Source: Phoenix dactylifera (taxonomy: Eukaryota; Streptophyta; Magnoliopsida; Arecales; Arecaceae). From it: a DNA stretch of 64,000 bases. How positions within the stretch are numbered: position 1 is the stretch's first letter; each line of letters begins with the position of its first letter. A program made the translations under genes and the position numbers. The stretch covers positions 186,001-250,000 of the forward strand of contig NW_024067901.1 of the NCBI RefSeq assembly GCF_009389715.1. The letters are read 5' to 3'. Below the pieces are notes generated by a model, which saw nothing but the letters and a program-made list of their open reading frames with translations, did no database searches and had not been told where the DNA came from. This document shows, piece after piece, positions 12,601 to 22,850 of the stretch.

Positions 12601-15600
12601 TCTTCTTGTTATTTCTTCTCAAAATCCTTTCCAAATTCCACTTGGATTCTTCTCTTTCCATCTAGTTAATTGCCTATTATCTTCTTGAAGTCATTCTCTA
12701 GTACGAGTGATGCATCTCTCTTATAGTCATTCTCTGCCTTTTCATGCAGATGTAAGCTTCTTATAGTATTGCATCTTTTTCTTTGTTAATTTTGCCACAC
12801 TCTGTTATTTGCTGTCTTGTGGATGAATTTTGGATCATTATCTCCCTTCTTAAGCATATAACTCCTATCTTCAAAAGATCTCCTTGGGTATTTTATGCGT
12901 GTGTGCGTTCCTTCCTCATCAATCTCATTGGCCTGCTTACTCCCTTAGAGTTTTCCTTGTTATGCGTATATCCCTTAACTCAGACTTGTGTCCTCTTCTA
13001 TATTTAGTTCTAAATGACTGAATTTCCTTAGAAACTGTATACCAACGCAACCAGCAATGTTGCATGATGACCATTCCTCTGCAATCATCTCAATATGCAC
13101 CTAGAGAGGTCTGCTCTGCATCCTTTTACTCAGATAGAAGATTTGAGCCCCAGATTGTATCATCATTGTCAGAAAGGGAGGATAAAAGTCAGTACCAAAA
13201 TTCCTGAACAGCCATTTGGAAACCTATACATCCTTGTTGACCTGAGTTATCTCTTTTATTCACCCAGAGGGTTGTCAAGACACTAGTCAGTAAGATAATT
13301 TCATCTATGACGTCAAAAATTTTCTCATATCAGGAAACAAGTAGTTCAAATGTGCGTTGAGGAAATGCTTTGGTTTGGATCAAGGTCTGCCGAACCACCC
13401 GGTTCAGGCAATACTGAGCCGACATGGTGCGAAATTGGGTCGGTTCGCCATTTCAATTTGGTTCTGGCTCATAGCGCAAAGGGACTAGCCGAAACCGGTC
13501 CTTTTCGTGCTAGAACCGACTGGTTTGATGCCGACTTGGTGCGAATTGGTCTGTTCGTACCGAGTCAACTCGGTTTCGAATCGGATTGACCGTGGGCACT
13601 GTGGTATTATTGCCGCCATTGTGGCATTATTGTCCCAGTGCGGCACTGTGGCAATAATGCCACAGTCCACCTGATGCCTTTAAAAGGCACTGAAGGCGTT
13701 GAGAAGGCCCGAGAAGTCTCTCCCAACAGAATTTGATACAGGCTCCACCGCCTCTTATTTTCAAAAAATCGACAAACAACACCAATTAGGCTATTAGAAG
13801 AAAGGCCAATGCTAAATAAGGTGTGCTTTCTCTTTCCTATTTTCTCCTTTTTTGGGGGGTTTGAAAAAATAGCTCAAAAATTGCAAAATAAGAGATCATG
13901 CTAAAATTTTCGATTTAGGCTTGACGAGCTAGGGTCTTCACGACTGGTCAGCTTCGTAGCCAGCGAGGCTAGGGTCGATGCAGGACAACGGGCTGAGCGT
14001 GATATTGCACGCATTCCTGCAGCTGATCAGTCACAACCACAGGGGAGCCAGTCGCAACATAATTTCTTGTTTGAGACATTCTTTCATAGATGATTGAGAG
14101 ATGCTTAAATGAGGCCACTATACTATCCGGTCGATTCGGTCAGGAGAGCGACATAGCCAGGCAAGAGGGGCACGAAAGGTAAGAAGGCAGCTGCCCAACA
14201 TATCCAAAAAGAAAAACAAAAGGTACCTGCAACCCCGATAAAGAGTGTCGAGGAGACTTGGAGCAGCAGCGATGACAGTTCTGGTGGTCATAGATATGCT
14301 GGCTATAGAGGGAGTGGAGAACAGAAGACCGCTATTTATAAGACACAATTGCAGGGCGGTTTTCAATACACCGGTAAGTTTCAGTTTATGCGTGCCATAC
14401 AAAATAAGGACCACGGAGCACGATCTGATAGAGCCCGCGAGAATATGATTACATATAGAAGACGGGCTCCTTGAGGTCATTCAGGACACGATGTAGCTGC
14501 AGATGACCTCGCATGTGGAATAGGATTCATAGACATATTAGATTCCGAGTCGTATACTAGATCCTATTATCCGCAGCCACAGACAGCCTATGACCTATAC
14601 GGATACGAATATGGATCTGGGGCGTCTGAGGTATCTTCTGGTAGCTACTATCCTATGCAGCTCGGAGCATTTCACGGGTCGGATTCTGCTGTCCGCATAT
14701 TCAGATGGGCTCCTCCATAACTGTATTATCAACCAGAGGACACATCTTAGAATTAGAGTTTCAACGAGAGATCCCAGAGTGTTTATAGTCCGATGCATGT
14801 TCCTTATAGGATGAACGTACAAGACTCCAACGCTGCTTGGTTAGAGAGGTAGGTTGATATGCCTCCTGACTATGCTTATGATCCGGATATCTATGAGAGC
14901 CATCGCCACTCGATCTAATTTTAGATATCGGTATGTATGCTGTACTTTAAATATATATAAGTGATTGTATTATTTTATATTTTTCATGTCACTACTTGAA
15001 TTGAGGATATTTTATATTGTTTCTTGTAGCATGCAACATCTCACTAATCATTTTATGATTTGTATAATTCTAAAATAATAAAATGCATCATTAGGTTAAA
15101 CCGGAATCATAAAAACATCAGAAAATGTCAAAAAAAAAAATCAAATTACACTTAAAATCATTAAAAAACTTCAAAAAGAGTGATTACTAATTAAATATTC
15201 TTGAAAAGTAAAAAAGAATGGGTGTGCCGGTATAGAACTTGCACACTCTAGCCATACCGCTTCCGGTTTCGTACCGAACCATACCGATCATCGGTATGGG
15301 TCCTGATACCAGTTCGGCGGTCCTTGGTTTGGATAATAACCACTTCTATCCTAACCAACTTTGATATGGGTCATAGAGCAGACAAAGAAAAAAATCAGTG
15401 ACTACTAGGGGGAGCTTCTATATTTTCCTATTCTAACATCACTCTTAGTTTGACCACAAAGTCAGATCGCCAGTTTCACAAAAACAATCACTATGTGATG
15501 GTTGTGGGGTTTCCTAATGCAATGATTGTTATGCTAGTTCTTATCTATTCATCATAACAGGCATTATGAAATTTTTATTGATTTGTAATTTATTAAATTT

Positions 15601-18600
15601 TTTATAGTAATTATTTTTAATTGCATATGTTATATTCTTAGTGGCTTTGAATGTATATTTGGAGGAACTATAGGGACCATTATAAACATAGAATGTAAAA
15701 GGACAACCTCGTACATAAGGCTTTCACTATTGCGGGGTCTGGGGTGGGTCAGATATACACAACTTTACCTCTTACATATGGAGAGGCTGTTTTTATGTTT
15801 CAAACCCATAATACCCAGGTCATAATGGAGTAACCTTACCGTTGCACCAAAGTTTCCCTCATAAATAGAACATCTGCCTCTTAATCTAAATTTAGTTTTT
15901 TAATAAAAATATAGGTGTTAATGGCAGGCTATTGTATTGTTTACAACCATCATTTGCTATGGCTGGTTATGATATCGCAAATTTCTTAGTTGAGGGACCT
16001 GAAAATAGTGTGGGACTGGGGCTATGTGGTAGGCTTTTGCTAATGTTCTACTGACCTACTGATTTAATACAAATGTGGTTGTCTTTGATCAAAGGTGAGG
16101 TCCTTTGCTGAAATATCACTTGAATCTTGTTGATGCAACTGTTGAGTGCAATGAGAGAATGCGGCTGTCAGTCTGAACTGAAATTTCCATTCTAGGTACA
16201 ACCAATGTCAAGCTAGTACCTAAGTAAATATAAACCATAAACAAACTGATATTGAATATGATTGTTTGAGTTTAATTCACAAGTTAGTATAAATAAATGC
16301 AACAATTGATCAGAGATTTGAGACCACGTAAAATAGTCAAATTAGTCTAGGCTAAAACTCTGAGAGTCCTTAATGTAATTTAATTGAATGACAGCTTAAG
16401 TAGCTAAAGACTTAAGCTCCTGCTTAAGTAACTGCTAATTGTTGCAACTGCATTATAATAGAGCAAAGCACACTGCAACTTAATTCAATAACAGAACTTT
16501 GAATCCTTCCACAATTACTTAATTCGTAGAAACTGTCATTTCTTCATAGAAAGTGTCTATTTGTAACTTAAACCCATTAAAACTGAATCCACACTGTTAC
16601 TTAATGCACTAACAAAAACTTCATTAAATACATTCCATTTCTATGACAACAAAGTGATTCTTAAGCAAAGCTACATCCTTCCACAGTCAATCCTTTCCGC
16701 TCACATTAGATCCAACCCATTGAAAACAAACTTAAGTTGAGCTAAATCAGCACCCAACCACCCCCCCCCCCCCCCCTCTCTCTCTGGGATTAAGGCTTAG
16801 TTGAGTTGAGCTAAATCAGTCTAGCTGGCATTTCAATCCGTTCAAAATCCACTGTTTGGTATCTTGTAACTTATTAACAAACAACTGTATCTACATATGT
16901 TTGGTGCCCTGGAGCTCCAGTCCATTCAATCACAGCAGTAAACCATGTAAAACAACTATCAACACTCCATTTGAACCTGAGATCCAACAAATTTGAATCT
17001 AAAATAACAAAACAAGATCACAAGGTCAATAAACTTTTGTAAATTGAACTATTCAATATTTGTAATCATGCATTGACTTGAACCAGACATCAACACTTCC
17101 AAAGATGACACATCTGCACTTGCGTAACAAGTCACAATACTTGTCATCACAGAATATAAACTGACATGCAAACTTACATCAATACTTACATTTACCATCA
17201 AAATCAAAGAAAGTACTTGCCCTGACACAAGACCAATCACAAGGATCAAACTTAAGATGTACTTATGTCAATATTTGATTCCCCATTAAGTCTCAGCACA
17301 AACACAAGGCCAATCACCAATATACATGGGACAAATTTTAAAACTATAAGTCTATAAGCATTAAATATTTGTTCAAAATGCATGTCTATAAATTCCATCG
17401 TCTATGCACTTGGTCTTGGTCCGCTAGGTGGCTGGTGAGAGCTGAGGGCTTGTGAGCTACCCCTGAGGACTGCACCTGATGCCCCCTGCTACAAGGGGCT
17501 CAAAGTTGTGACCTGTTCCCCCCTCATTTACTGTACTCCCTGAACAGTTGGAATGGGGAAGGCACAGGCAGAATGCTTCCAAGTCCATAATAGTTTCTTG
17601 GGCATTGGAAGAAAATTGACACTAATTAGATGTGTATCAAATTGATAAGACCAATTACATGTGTATCAAACTGATAAGACCAATTGCATGTGTATCACAA
17701 AAAGCACCAACTCTAATAGGAGAAATGGTTGTGGATCATCTAACATAACAAAAAGCACCAATCACATTCAGCTGACATATATCTAAGCAGTAATTAGGAA
17801 TTGAATAAATTATCTGAGATGCACTTGTAAAAGAAGTAGAATTCTTTGATGGACTTGCTCCACCACCTGATCTAAAAGCTACCCTGACTCACCACTTGGT
17901 TTAAAAGTTCCCCTACTTCTGGATTGACATTTGAACTTGCTTCGGCAGCCTCATTTCTTTGTCCCTGTGCATTCTTTGTTATATTAAGTTATTATGGCAA
18001 TTGGGTTTGAGAGTTATATTTGAAGGAAAAAATCAAAGCATTTAATAATCCAAATAAAATCACCTGAGGTGCTTGATGACTCATTTTCCTTGATCTTCCA
18101 GGTTTTCTCTTGAATTTCTCTGGCTGACTTGAACTCCTTTGTCCCGTTTTCCTTGGAATAATCTTATTTGGATGCTTGTCCTTCTTTACAGGTCTTGGAA
18201 TTATGCCCCCACTCCAAGCAATTCCCACACCTGAGCAAATTACCCCTTGTCTTAACCTTTTGAGGATACTTTTCTTCATCTTCCACCCTTCACCTTTATT
18301 CTTGGGTCTTTCTAGATGTCTTCTAAGTGGTGCTGTTTGAGGTGGCTCAAAAAGTGTTTGGTTGTCAAAACTTAATTCCAGACACTTGGAGTAATATGCA
18401 CTCACAAAGTCCTCATTGTCCTATCTCATGAATGTTATAGCTGGCACTGCATGGCGGCAGGAGATTCCTATCAAATCCCACTTCATGCATCCACAGATTC
18501 ATTATTTTAAGTTCAACAAAAATCTGCCATTTGGATGATCTATCTCATATCTGGTACCCCCTCCCCATGAACACTACTATTCCATTGCATCCATCATCTC

Positions 18601-21600
18601 CTCCTCAAGCTTCTTTTGAATCTAAGGACATGTGGGTCCTTCATATTTCATCACCCCTTCTCTCCTTGCTTGAAATCTTTGTATTAGTAGCCTCCTAATT
18701 GTTTCAAGCATAGAAATTATTGGCAAAGATGTAACCGTTAAAACTTGCACATATGTTGTTCAATATCTTGTTTGACTTGGACCTCGAAGGTATGTCTGTC
18801 TCACAATTCCAGCTTGTTGTCCATCAACCGTGCAGCTGCATTCTCATCCAATTTTCTCTCTTCTTTCATCTCTACAGCAAACTCCTGAGAAATATGTGCT
18901 TTTGCAGCAGCAAAGAGAGCAATTCTGAAGTTACCGCCCTTGTAAATTGTCTTGAAGCTGGTATGCATGTGCCCAACACGAAATTTGTATAAAGTAGTTG
19001 ACCAACCAGTCATGAAATAAGAAGACCTTAGTGTCAATAATGGAGCTAATAATGAGGCAAACAAATAAGATTTTGAGGGAATCAATTAACTTATACATAC
19101 ATGCATGCATGCATGCATGCATGCATACATACATAAATCACACACACATATATATATAAGACATAAAGGTCCATTCGTTCTCTTTATAGATCTAATGTTT
19201 GTCAATAGATCAGTGACAAACTGCATCTACCTATCCTTTGTCCCAGCTTCTGGCACAAAACATGCAGTTGGAAAACTATTTTCATTTTTATCCTTTCCGA
19301 CCAAAGTTTGTCATCTTGGTACCGAACCCCGTACTGGTGTCACACTAGCACTATGTCGGTATGGAATCCTTTTGATGTATCGAGTGTCGATACGCCACCT
19401 GTATCGGATACTGGTACTGAACCAATATGGTATAATACGCCCCGTACTGCCTGGTTCGGGTCGGTATGGCTAACCATGTTCGCAACAACTACTAGCAATT
19501 GTCCTCCCATAGAATCTTTTAGGTGGCAACCTTCCAATAATGGGTTTGCATCCTTTTATCAAGCCCTTCTTGCGAGCATCCTAACCCACTTAAAGTCTCT
19601 TAAAAATGGGTTTTACACCAAGTCTTTGTATGTTAACCATCTTTATGGTGGAGCAAGGGTTTGTTGAGCTGATGATGTGATAGAACTCCTATAGCTTAGC
19701 ATACTGTTCCCTATGTGCCCATGTATGATCTTGATTTTTTCTTATAAGCCTATGTCTTTATATGAAAACCTTATAGTCTCTCCTCACTCTATCAATGAAA
19801 GCTTGAACTTTAAGTTTGTTGTCTAATCTAAGTAGGTCTGAGCAAGCCATTTGGAACTGACATTTTGATTTCTGGATTATTTGCAACACTTGTATGTTGC
19901 CTCATTGGTCTTGATTTGAAATGTTGCCTCTCTCAGCATTGGAGAAGCATGTATCCTCCATTCACAACTCTCTTGCATATTGTTGTGACTTTGAACTTAT
20001 TGTTGTGCTTATAGGTGTAGTCAAAACCTTCTTGAATACTTGGCTTCCTGAGTGCCTCCTTGAACACAACATGAGGGTCGAAGTGCATTCTAACTTGAAG
20101 CTTTGTAGGCTTCTTCAAATCTGATGTTGAATTGAGTTCTGGATACTCTTAGACACTAGGATGTTCCCCATCAGAACCTGAGGAGCTACTAAGGCTTCTA
20201 ATATCACTACCATCCTCTAATTTTGGTTCCTTGGCTGCTAGTCCAGAATCTTCAGCCTCTTGTGAATAGTTGCTCTTGCATCCACTTTCCAGCAATCACT
20301 TTCAGATTCTCCTCAATAACTGTTTTATTAGTATGCTCCCTGAACGAATCATCATCATCCTCATCGGTCTCCTGAAGATCATTTAGTGCCATGCTAGCAT
20401 CACTTTCATTGTCGCTACCCTCATTACTGTCTTCACCATCTTCTTTAACAAGTCTCTTCCCACAGCTACCCACCAATAACTTGAACCGCCATGGTTGTAC
20501 CCTATGCATCACCTTGTCCACCAACCCCTCCATATGCAGATACCTGAACATTTACATTGACAAAACCATGACTGGGAATCTAGCAACCATCCTTTGCCAT
20601 AGACCCTTCCTGTGCACCAGTCATTTTAACACCCACATCTATAACCTATGGTCAATGATTGCCGAACCAGGCCGTACCGCCTAGTTTGGGCCAAACCGAG
20701 CCGACCCGGTCTCTGACCGGGTTGGTTTACTTATGGAAACCAGGCCGGAACCACAGTAACACCGGCTAGAACCGGCCGGTACTAGATAGAACCGGACGAA
20801 ACCAGACGGTTTCCTCCGGTTCGAACCAGTACCGAACCAGACCGGGCGCCGTCCGGTACGGCACCCGGTACCGGTTTGGCAATCCTTGCTTATGGTCTTT
20901 CACCCTTTCCTCCATACTTTGCAGCTTTTGCTCTTTTAGCTTGTCCACCATCATTGACATCCACTTGTCCAACCCCATGATCATTGAGATCCCCTGCTAC
21001 ACTAACCGTTCATATCCTTTGCCTTAACTTGGTAAAATGACCATCATCATCCTATGTTGATGGCTGTGAGGAAGGAAGAGGTAGTGGAATATATTGGCAA
21101 TCCACTGGTTCTTGTACATGGTGCTCTTTCTTGGATAGCTTGCAACGTGTCCAGCTCATTTATCATCATTCATTGGTTTCAAACCATTTTCTAGGCTCGT
21201 GTCTGGCACCAGATTAGTAGAAATTGGAACAATTCATATAACCCGGACTTTTGTCATATCTTCAATTTCATCCAGGAAATCTTCTTCAGATCACAAGTGT
21301 CATAGTGAGATATGAACCCCCCACTGTAGTGCATGGTTGGAGTGAACTGTAGTGATCTACAATGGTGTACTTCAACTGTGATCAAATCTTCATCCATTCC
21401 TGCACTATTTACAGTAAAAACTTTTGACCGTGTTCTTGCAATATTCGGACAAGAAATGAGTGCATTTTGGTCTTTTAACACCCACTGTTAATGGCATTAA
21501 GGGGTTATGCCATAGCTGTATATGAGAAAAAAAGGCATCCCAGTGCATGTGGCTTCCACTATTATAAGGTCTATACGCAGCCGGACCCCAACATGCAGAG

Positions 21601-22505
21601 GCTGTTCTATATTTTGAACTCATGAGTTTGAGGTCATAATAGAGCAACCTTATTATTGGTCACTCTTTGCGCCACAGCTATACATTGCATCCGAAGAATA
21701 AGTTGAGGGACTCGGTTGCAAATTTTTAAACAAGATGGTGTCCATGTGAAAAACATTAAAATTTGAGGGGGTCAAATGGTATTTTTCCTTGAATAATAAG
21801 AAAAGCTTATCTCCATGGATGATTGATTTGTTTCTTAAAATAATTCCAGTATGGTTGAATACTTACTGTGACAATGATTACTTAACCTTATGAGATATTC
21901 TCCCCCCTTATAAGCTCCGATAATTGGGGTTTGACTAATTTGTGTAGAATGCTATATTTATATGACATATAATTCTACTTATATAGTTTCCTCTCATATA
22001 AGCGTTGCTCCAATTAACATTGAATCCCTTCTGCTATCATTGGTCAACCACTTTGTGGTTCTATGAACAAGATGTGTCATGATGAGTATGTTATTTTGAG
22101 TAACAGGCGGATGTGATAATGGCTTTGGCTGGATCAAATGGAGGATCATGGTCAACCACTTACTCCCCTAAGTCTAGTATCCGGCCACCAACTAGCGAAG
22201 CTAAAACACCTAGCGGAGAGAATAAAATGCGAATGAACAACTTACCATTATCTATACATGGAGATTCTGATCATGGGCTTAGCCAGGTTGCGCAGATCCC
22301 TGTTCTTAATGTTCTTTCAAGCCTTATGCCTGGTACATGTTTGCACCTTTTTGAATCACTTCAGGTTATAATATACTTTTATAATTGCAATGGCATGCTC
22401 ACTTATGGCTTTCTAGGGAGTAATCAAGGTAGCATGTCTGTCAGAGATGCAAGACTGACGCCTCCAGCATCAGAACATAATGTGGAAGACAGGAGAGATG
22501 CATGA
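6037..22505 (+). CDS. TIFY8: TIFY-domain protein, TIFY8-like
   Basis: The protein is 422 aa in six exons: 6037-6244, 8827-9038, 9136-9581, 9718-9805, 22107-22332 and 22417-22505. All junctions are GT/AG and keep the frame. The N-terminus has RTFHDFLGMN (residues about 13-22), as in TIFY8/JAZ relatives. The TIFY motif TIFYAGQ lies at residues 301-307, in a domain of about 295-328 that runs from exon 4 (ending VHPIK) into exon 5 (ADVIMALAG). The rest is Ser/Pro/Gly-rich and probably disordered. TIFY domains mediate dimerisation and binding to NINJA-TOPLESS corepressors. I see no C-terminal Jas degron (SLxxFxxKRxxR) and no PPD domain, which fits TIFY8, a nuclear repressor-type protein without known JA-dependent turnover. 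The start is the first ATG giving a conserved-looking N-terminus, and two short uORFs precede it. Intron 4 is 12.3 kb and full of transposons. The symbol rests on architecture; a ZIM-only paralogue is possible. Confidence 0.85.
6245..8826 (+). other. TIFY8-like intron 1 (2.6 kb)
   Basis: This T-rich first intron runs from a GTAAGT donor to a TTGGCAG acceptor. It contains a GT repeat (about 6559-6578), a T-run, and then 32 consecutive G at 6595-6626. Open frames reading through the T-rich part are artefacts. No transposon ends were recognised. Confidence 0.75.
6595..6626 (+). repeat. Poly-G run (32 G)
   Basis: Thirty-two uninterrupted G residues follow about 16 T on the sense strand of TIFY8-like intron 1. 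The run could form G-quadruplex structures in DNA or pre-mRNA. The exact length is prone to assembly error. Confidence 0.85.
9922..10073 (+). mobile_element. Au-type SINE (degenerate)
   Basis: It reads AAGGTTGCTCCATCATAACC, then a diverged box-B-like stretch, GGAAACGGCCTCTTCGCAT, GGGTTAAGGTTGCCTATACC, CACCCTAGACCC, GCCACGTGCACTGAGCTGCC, and ends in a T-run. This is the layout of the plant Au SINE family, tRNA-derived with a short poly(T) 3' end. It lies in TIFY8-like intron 4 in sense orientation. The 5' end is approximate and no target duplication was defined. Confidence 0.75.
10577..12393 (-). mobile_element. Non-autonomous hAT-like element, copy 1 (inverted)
   Basis: The ends are CAAGGACTGCCGAACC and the complement of GCTTCAGCAGACCTTG, matching the hAT end pattern YARNG. 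Flanking 8 bp are TTTCAGAG (10569-10576) and TTTCAAAG (12394-12401), an 8-bp target duplication with one mismatch. Read on the minus strand, the element parallels the plus strand of the copy at 13381-15326. From 11276 down to about 10893 both share a Tyr/Pro/Ser-rich frame (DSEPYTRFYYPQPQ at the start, PPDYAYDPDIY at the end) with only a few stops in this copy. That frame may be a decayed transposase C-terminus or captured sequence. No hAT dimerisation motif was recognised. Confidence 0.8.
12394..13380 (+). other. Spacer between the two hAT copies
   Basis: About 1 kb of intron sequence separates the inverted hAT copies. No gene or element ends were recognised. It would form the loop if the two arms paired in the pre-mRNA. 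Confidence 0.45.
13381..15326 (+). mobile_element. Non-autonomous hAT-like element, copy 2
   Basis: It starts CAAGGTCTGCCGAACC and ends GTTCGGCGGTCCTTG, giving short terminal inverted repeats of the hAT type. It is flanked by a perfect 8-bp duplication, GTTTGGAT, at 13373-13380 and 15327-15334. At 1946 bp it is too short for an intact hAT transposase. A Tyr-rich frame runs at 14541-14720 (DSESYTRSYYPQPQ near its start) before a stop, and frames further on are broken. It is the same family as 10577-12393 in opposite orientation. Sample stretches look roughly 85% alike by eye. Confidence 0.88.
15327..15699. other. Intron 4 spacer, nothing recognised
   Basis: AT-rich sequence between the second hAT copy (after its target duplication) and the reverse Au SINE. 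No coding frame or element end was seen. Confidence 0.4.
15700..15865 (-). mobile_element. Au-type SINE (reverse)
   Basis: The complement reads GGTGCAACGGTAAGGTTACT, CCATTATGACCTGGG, GGGTTTGAAAC, ACAGCCTCTCC, GTAAAGTTGTGTATATCTGA, CCCCAGACCCC and a T-rich tail near 15700. This is the Au SINE order. It is in TIFY8-like intron 4, antisense to the gene. The boundaries are approximate. Confidence 0.78.
15866..17990. other. Intron 4 middle part, AT-rich
   Basis: No gene was recognised. It holds a poly-C run near 16759-16776 followed by a short CT repeat, and short local duplications such as the GTGTATCAAA(T/C)TGATAAGACC repeat near 17632-17685. A GC-richer stretch at 17400-17540 is unexplained. 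Confidence 0.4.
19101..19128. repeat. ATGC tetranucleotide repeat
   Basis: A short run of CATG/ATGC units (about six) is followed by CATA and AT repeats. It is self-complementary and lies within the decayed MULE. Confidence 0.8.
19318..19475. mobile_element. Possible hAT-related MITE fragment
   Basis: The GC-rich patch starts GGTACCGAACCCCGTAC and ends with CTGGTTCGGGTCGGTATGG, an imperfect inverted pair. It resembles the terminal sequence of the hAT copies in the same intron (GGTTCGGTACCGAACC near 10630). It interrupts the MULE DDE coding region, which stops matching near 19475. No clear 8-bp duplication was found, so the limits are tentative. Confidence 0.4.
20653..20888. mobile_element. 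hAT-type MITE, 236 bp
   Basis: The ends are CAATGATTGCCGAACCAG and the complement of CCGGTTTGGCAATCCTTG, which are imperfect inverted repeats. Flanking 8 bp are CCTATGGT (20645-20652) and CTTATGGT (20889-20896), matching at 7 of 8. The inside is rich in CCGG/ACCGG palindromes (ACCGGCTAGAACCGGCCGGT, for example), so it should fold strongly. There is no coding capacity. Confidence 0.78.
20897..21525. other. Intron 4, probable MULE flank
   Basis: No gene was recognised. It may hold the 5' end of the MULE, since minus-strand frames continue weakly upstream of 20551, but no terminal inverted repeat was identified. Confidence 0.3.
21526..21685 (-). mobile_element. Au-type SINE (reverse, third copy)
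   Basis: The complement reads GTGGCGCAAAGAGTGACC, AATAAGGTTGCTCTATTATG, ACCTCAAAC, GAACAGCCTCTGC, GGCTGCGTATAGACC, GTGGAAGCCACATGCACTGG, GATGCC and a T-run. This is the Au SINE layout, including the CACTGGG..GCC-T(n) end. It is antisense within TIFY8-like intron 4. The boundaries are approximate. Confidence 0.78.
21686..22106 (+). other. Intron 4, distal end
   Basis: AT-rich intron sequence leading to the TTTTGAGTAACAG acceptor of TIFY8-like exon 5. Nothing else was recognised. Confidence 0.45.
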
Positions 22506-22788
22506 TAGAGGTTATGATCCCCCTTAGATCCAGCCCTGGTGGCTTTTGGGAAATCTTATTTTTGTCCTCAGGTTCTCATCTTCTGAGGTTAAAGGCACTT
22601 GTTAATTGAGTTTTGACTAATTTACTTGACAAGAGGCTAATTAGAATTAATTTGTCTAACAATAGCAATCAATGAAATGAAAAGAAAGTCAGCATAAACA
22701 TAAGGCACTAAATTAAGCATGCAGGCATAGATTTGTGTCAGAGATGATGCTCCACGAAGAGGAAGGCAGCAGGACGAAGTCACAATGC

Positions 22789-22850
22789 TGGCTAATTAAG
22801 TTAACAAGTGACTTGCTTGTTAGCAAATAATTTGTTAACTCAATTAGCCA
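22789..22850. repeat. 18-bp inverted repeat (hairpin)
   Basis: The left arm TGGCTAATTAAGTTAACA (22789-22806) pairs with TGTTAACTCAATTAGCCA (22833-22850) at 17 of 18 positions across a 26-base spacer. The spacer contains a further small pairing, AACAAG with CTTGTT. It lies about 285 bp after the TIFY8-like stop codon and may be in the 3' UTR or a decayed MITE. Confidence 0.7.

Larger units (their letters stand above)
17992..20551 (-). pseudogene. MULE (MuDR) transposase pseudogene
   Basis: On the minus strand, pieces of a MuDR transposase appear in the right order. From 20551 an acidic N-terminus contains EDSNEGSDNESD. At 20118-19933 lies the N-terminal DBD_Tnp_Mut domain (VRMHFDPHVVFKEALRKPS, then KFKVTTICK). 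Near 19600-19475 is the start of the DDE domain (RKKGLIKGCKPIIG, then EGCHLKDSMGGQLLVVV). At 19010-18801 is a post-DDE helix region (HTSFKTIYKG, FRIALFAAAKAH). Near 18545-18400 is a SWIM zinc finger (YEIDHPNGRFLLNLK, CMKWDLIGISCRHAV). At 18405-17992 is the Pro/Lys-rich tail. The middle of the DDE domain is missing or replaced (19.3-19.47 kb), and there are several frameshifts and stops. Terminal inverted repeats were not found. It is nested in TIFY8-like intron 4. Confidence 0.82.
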
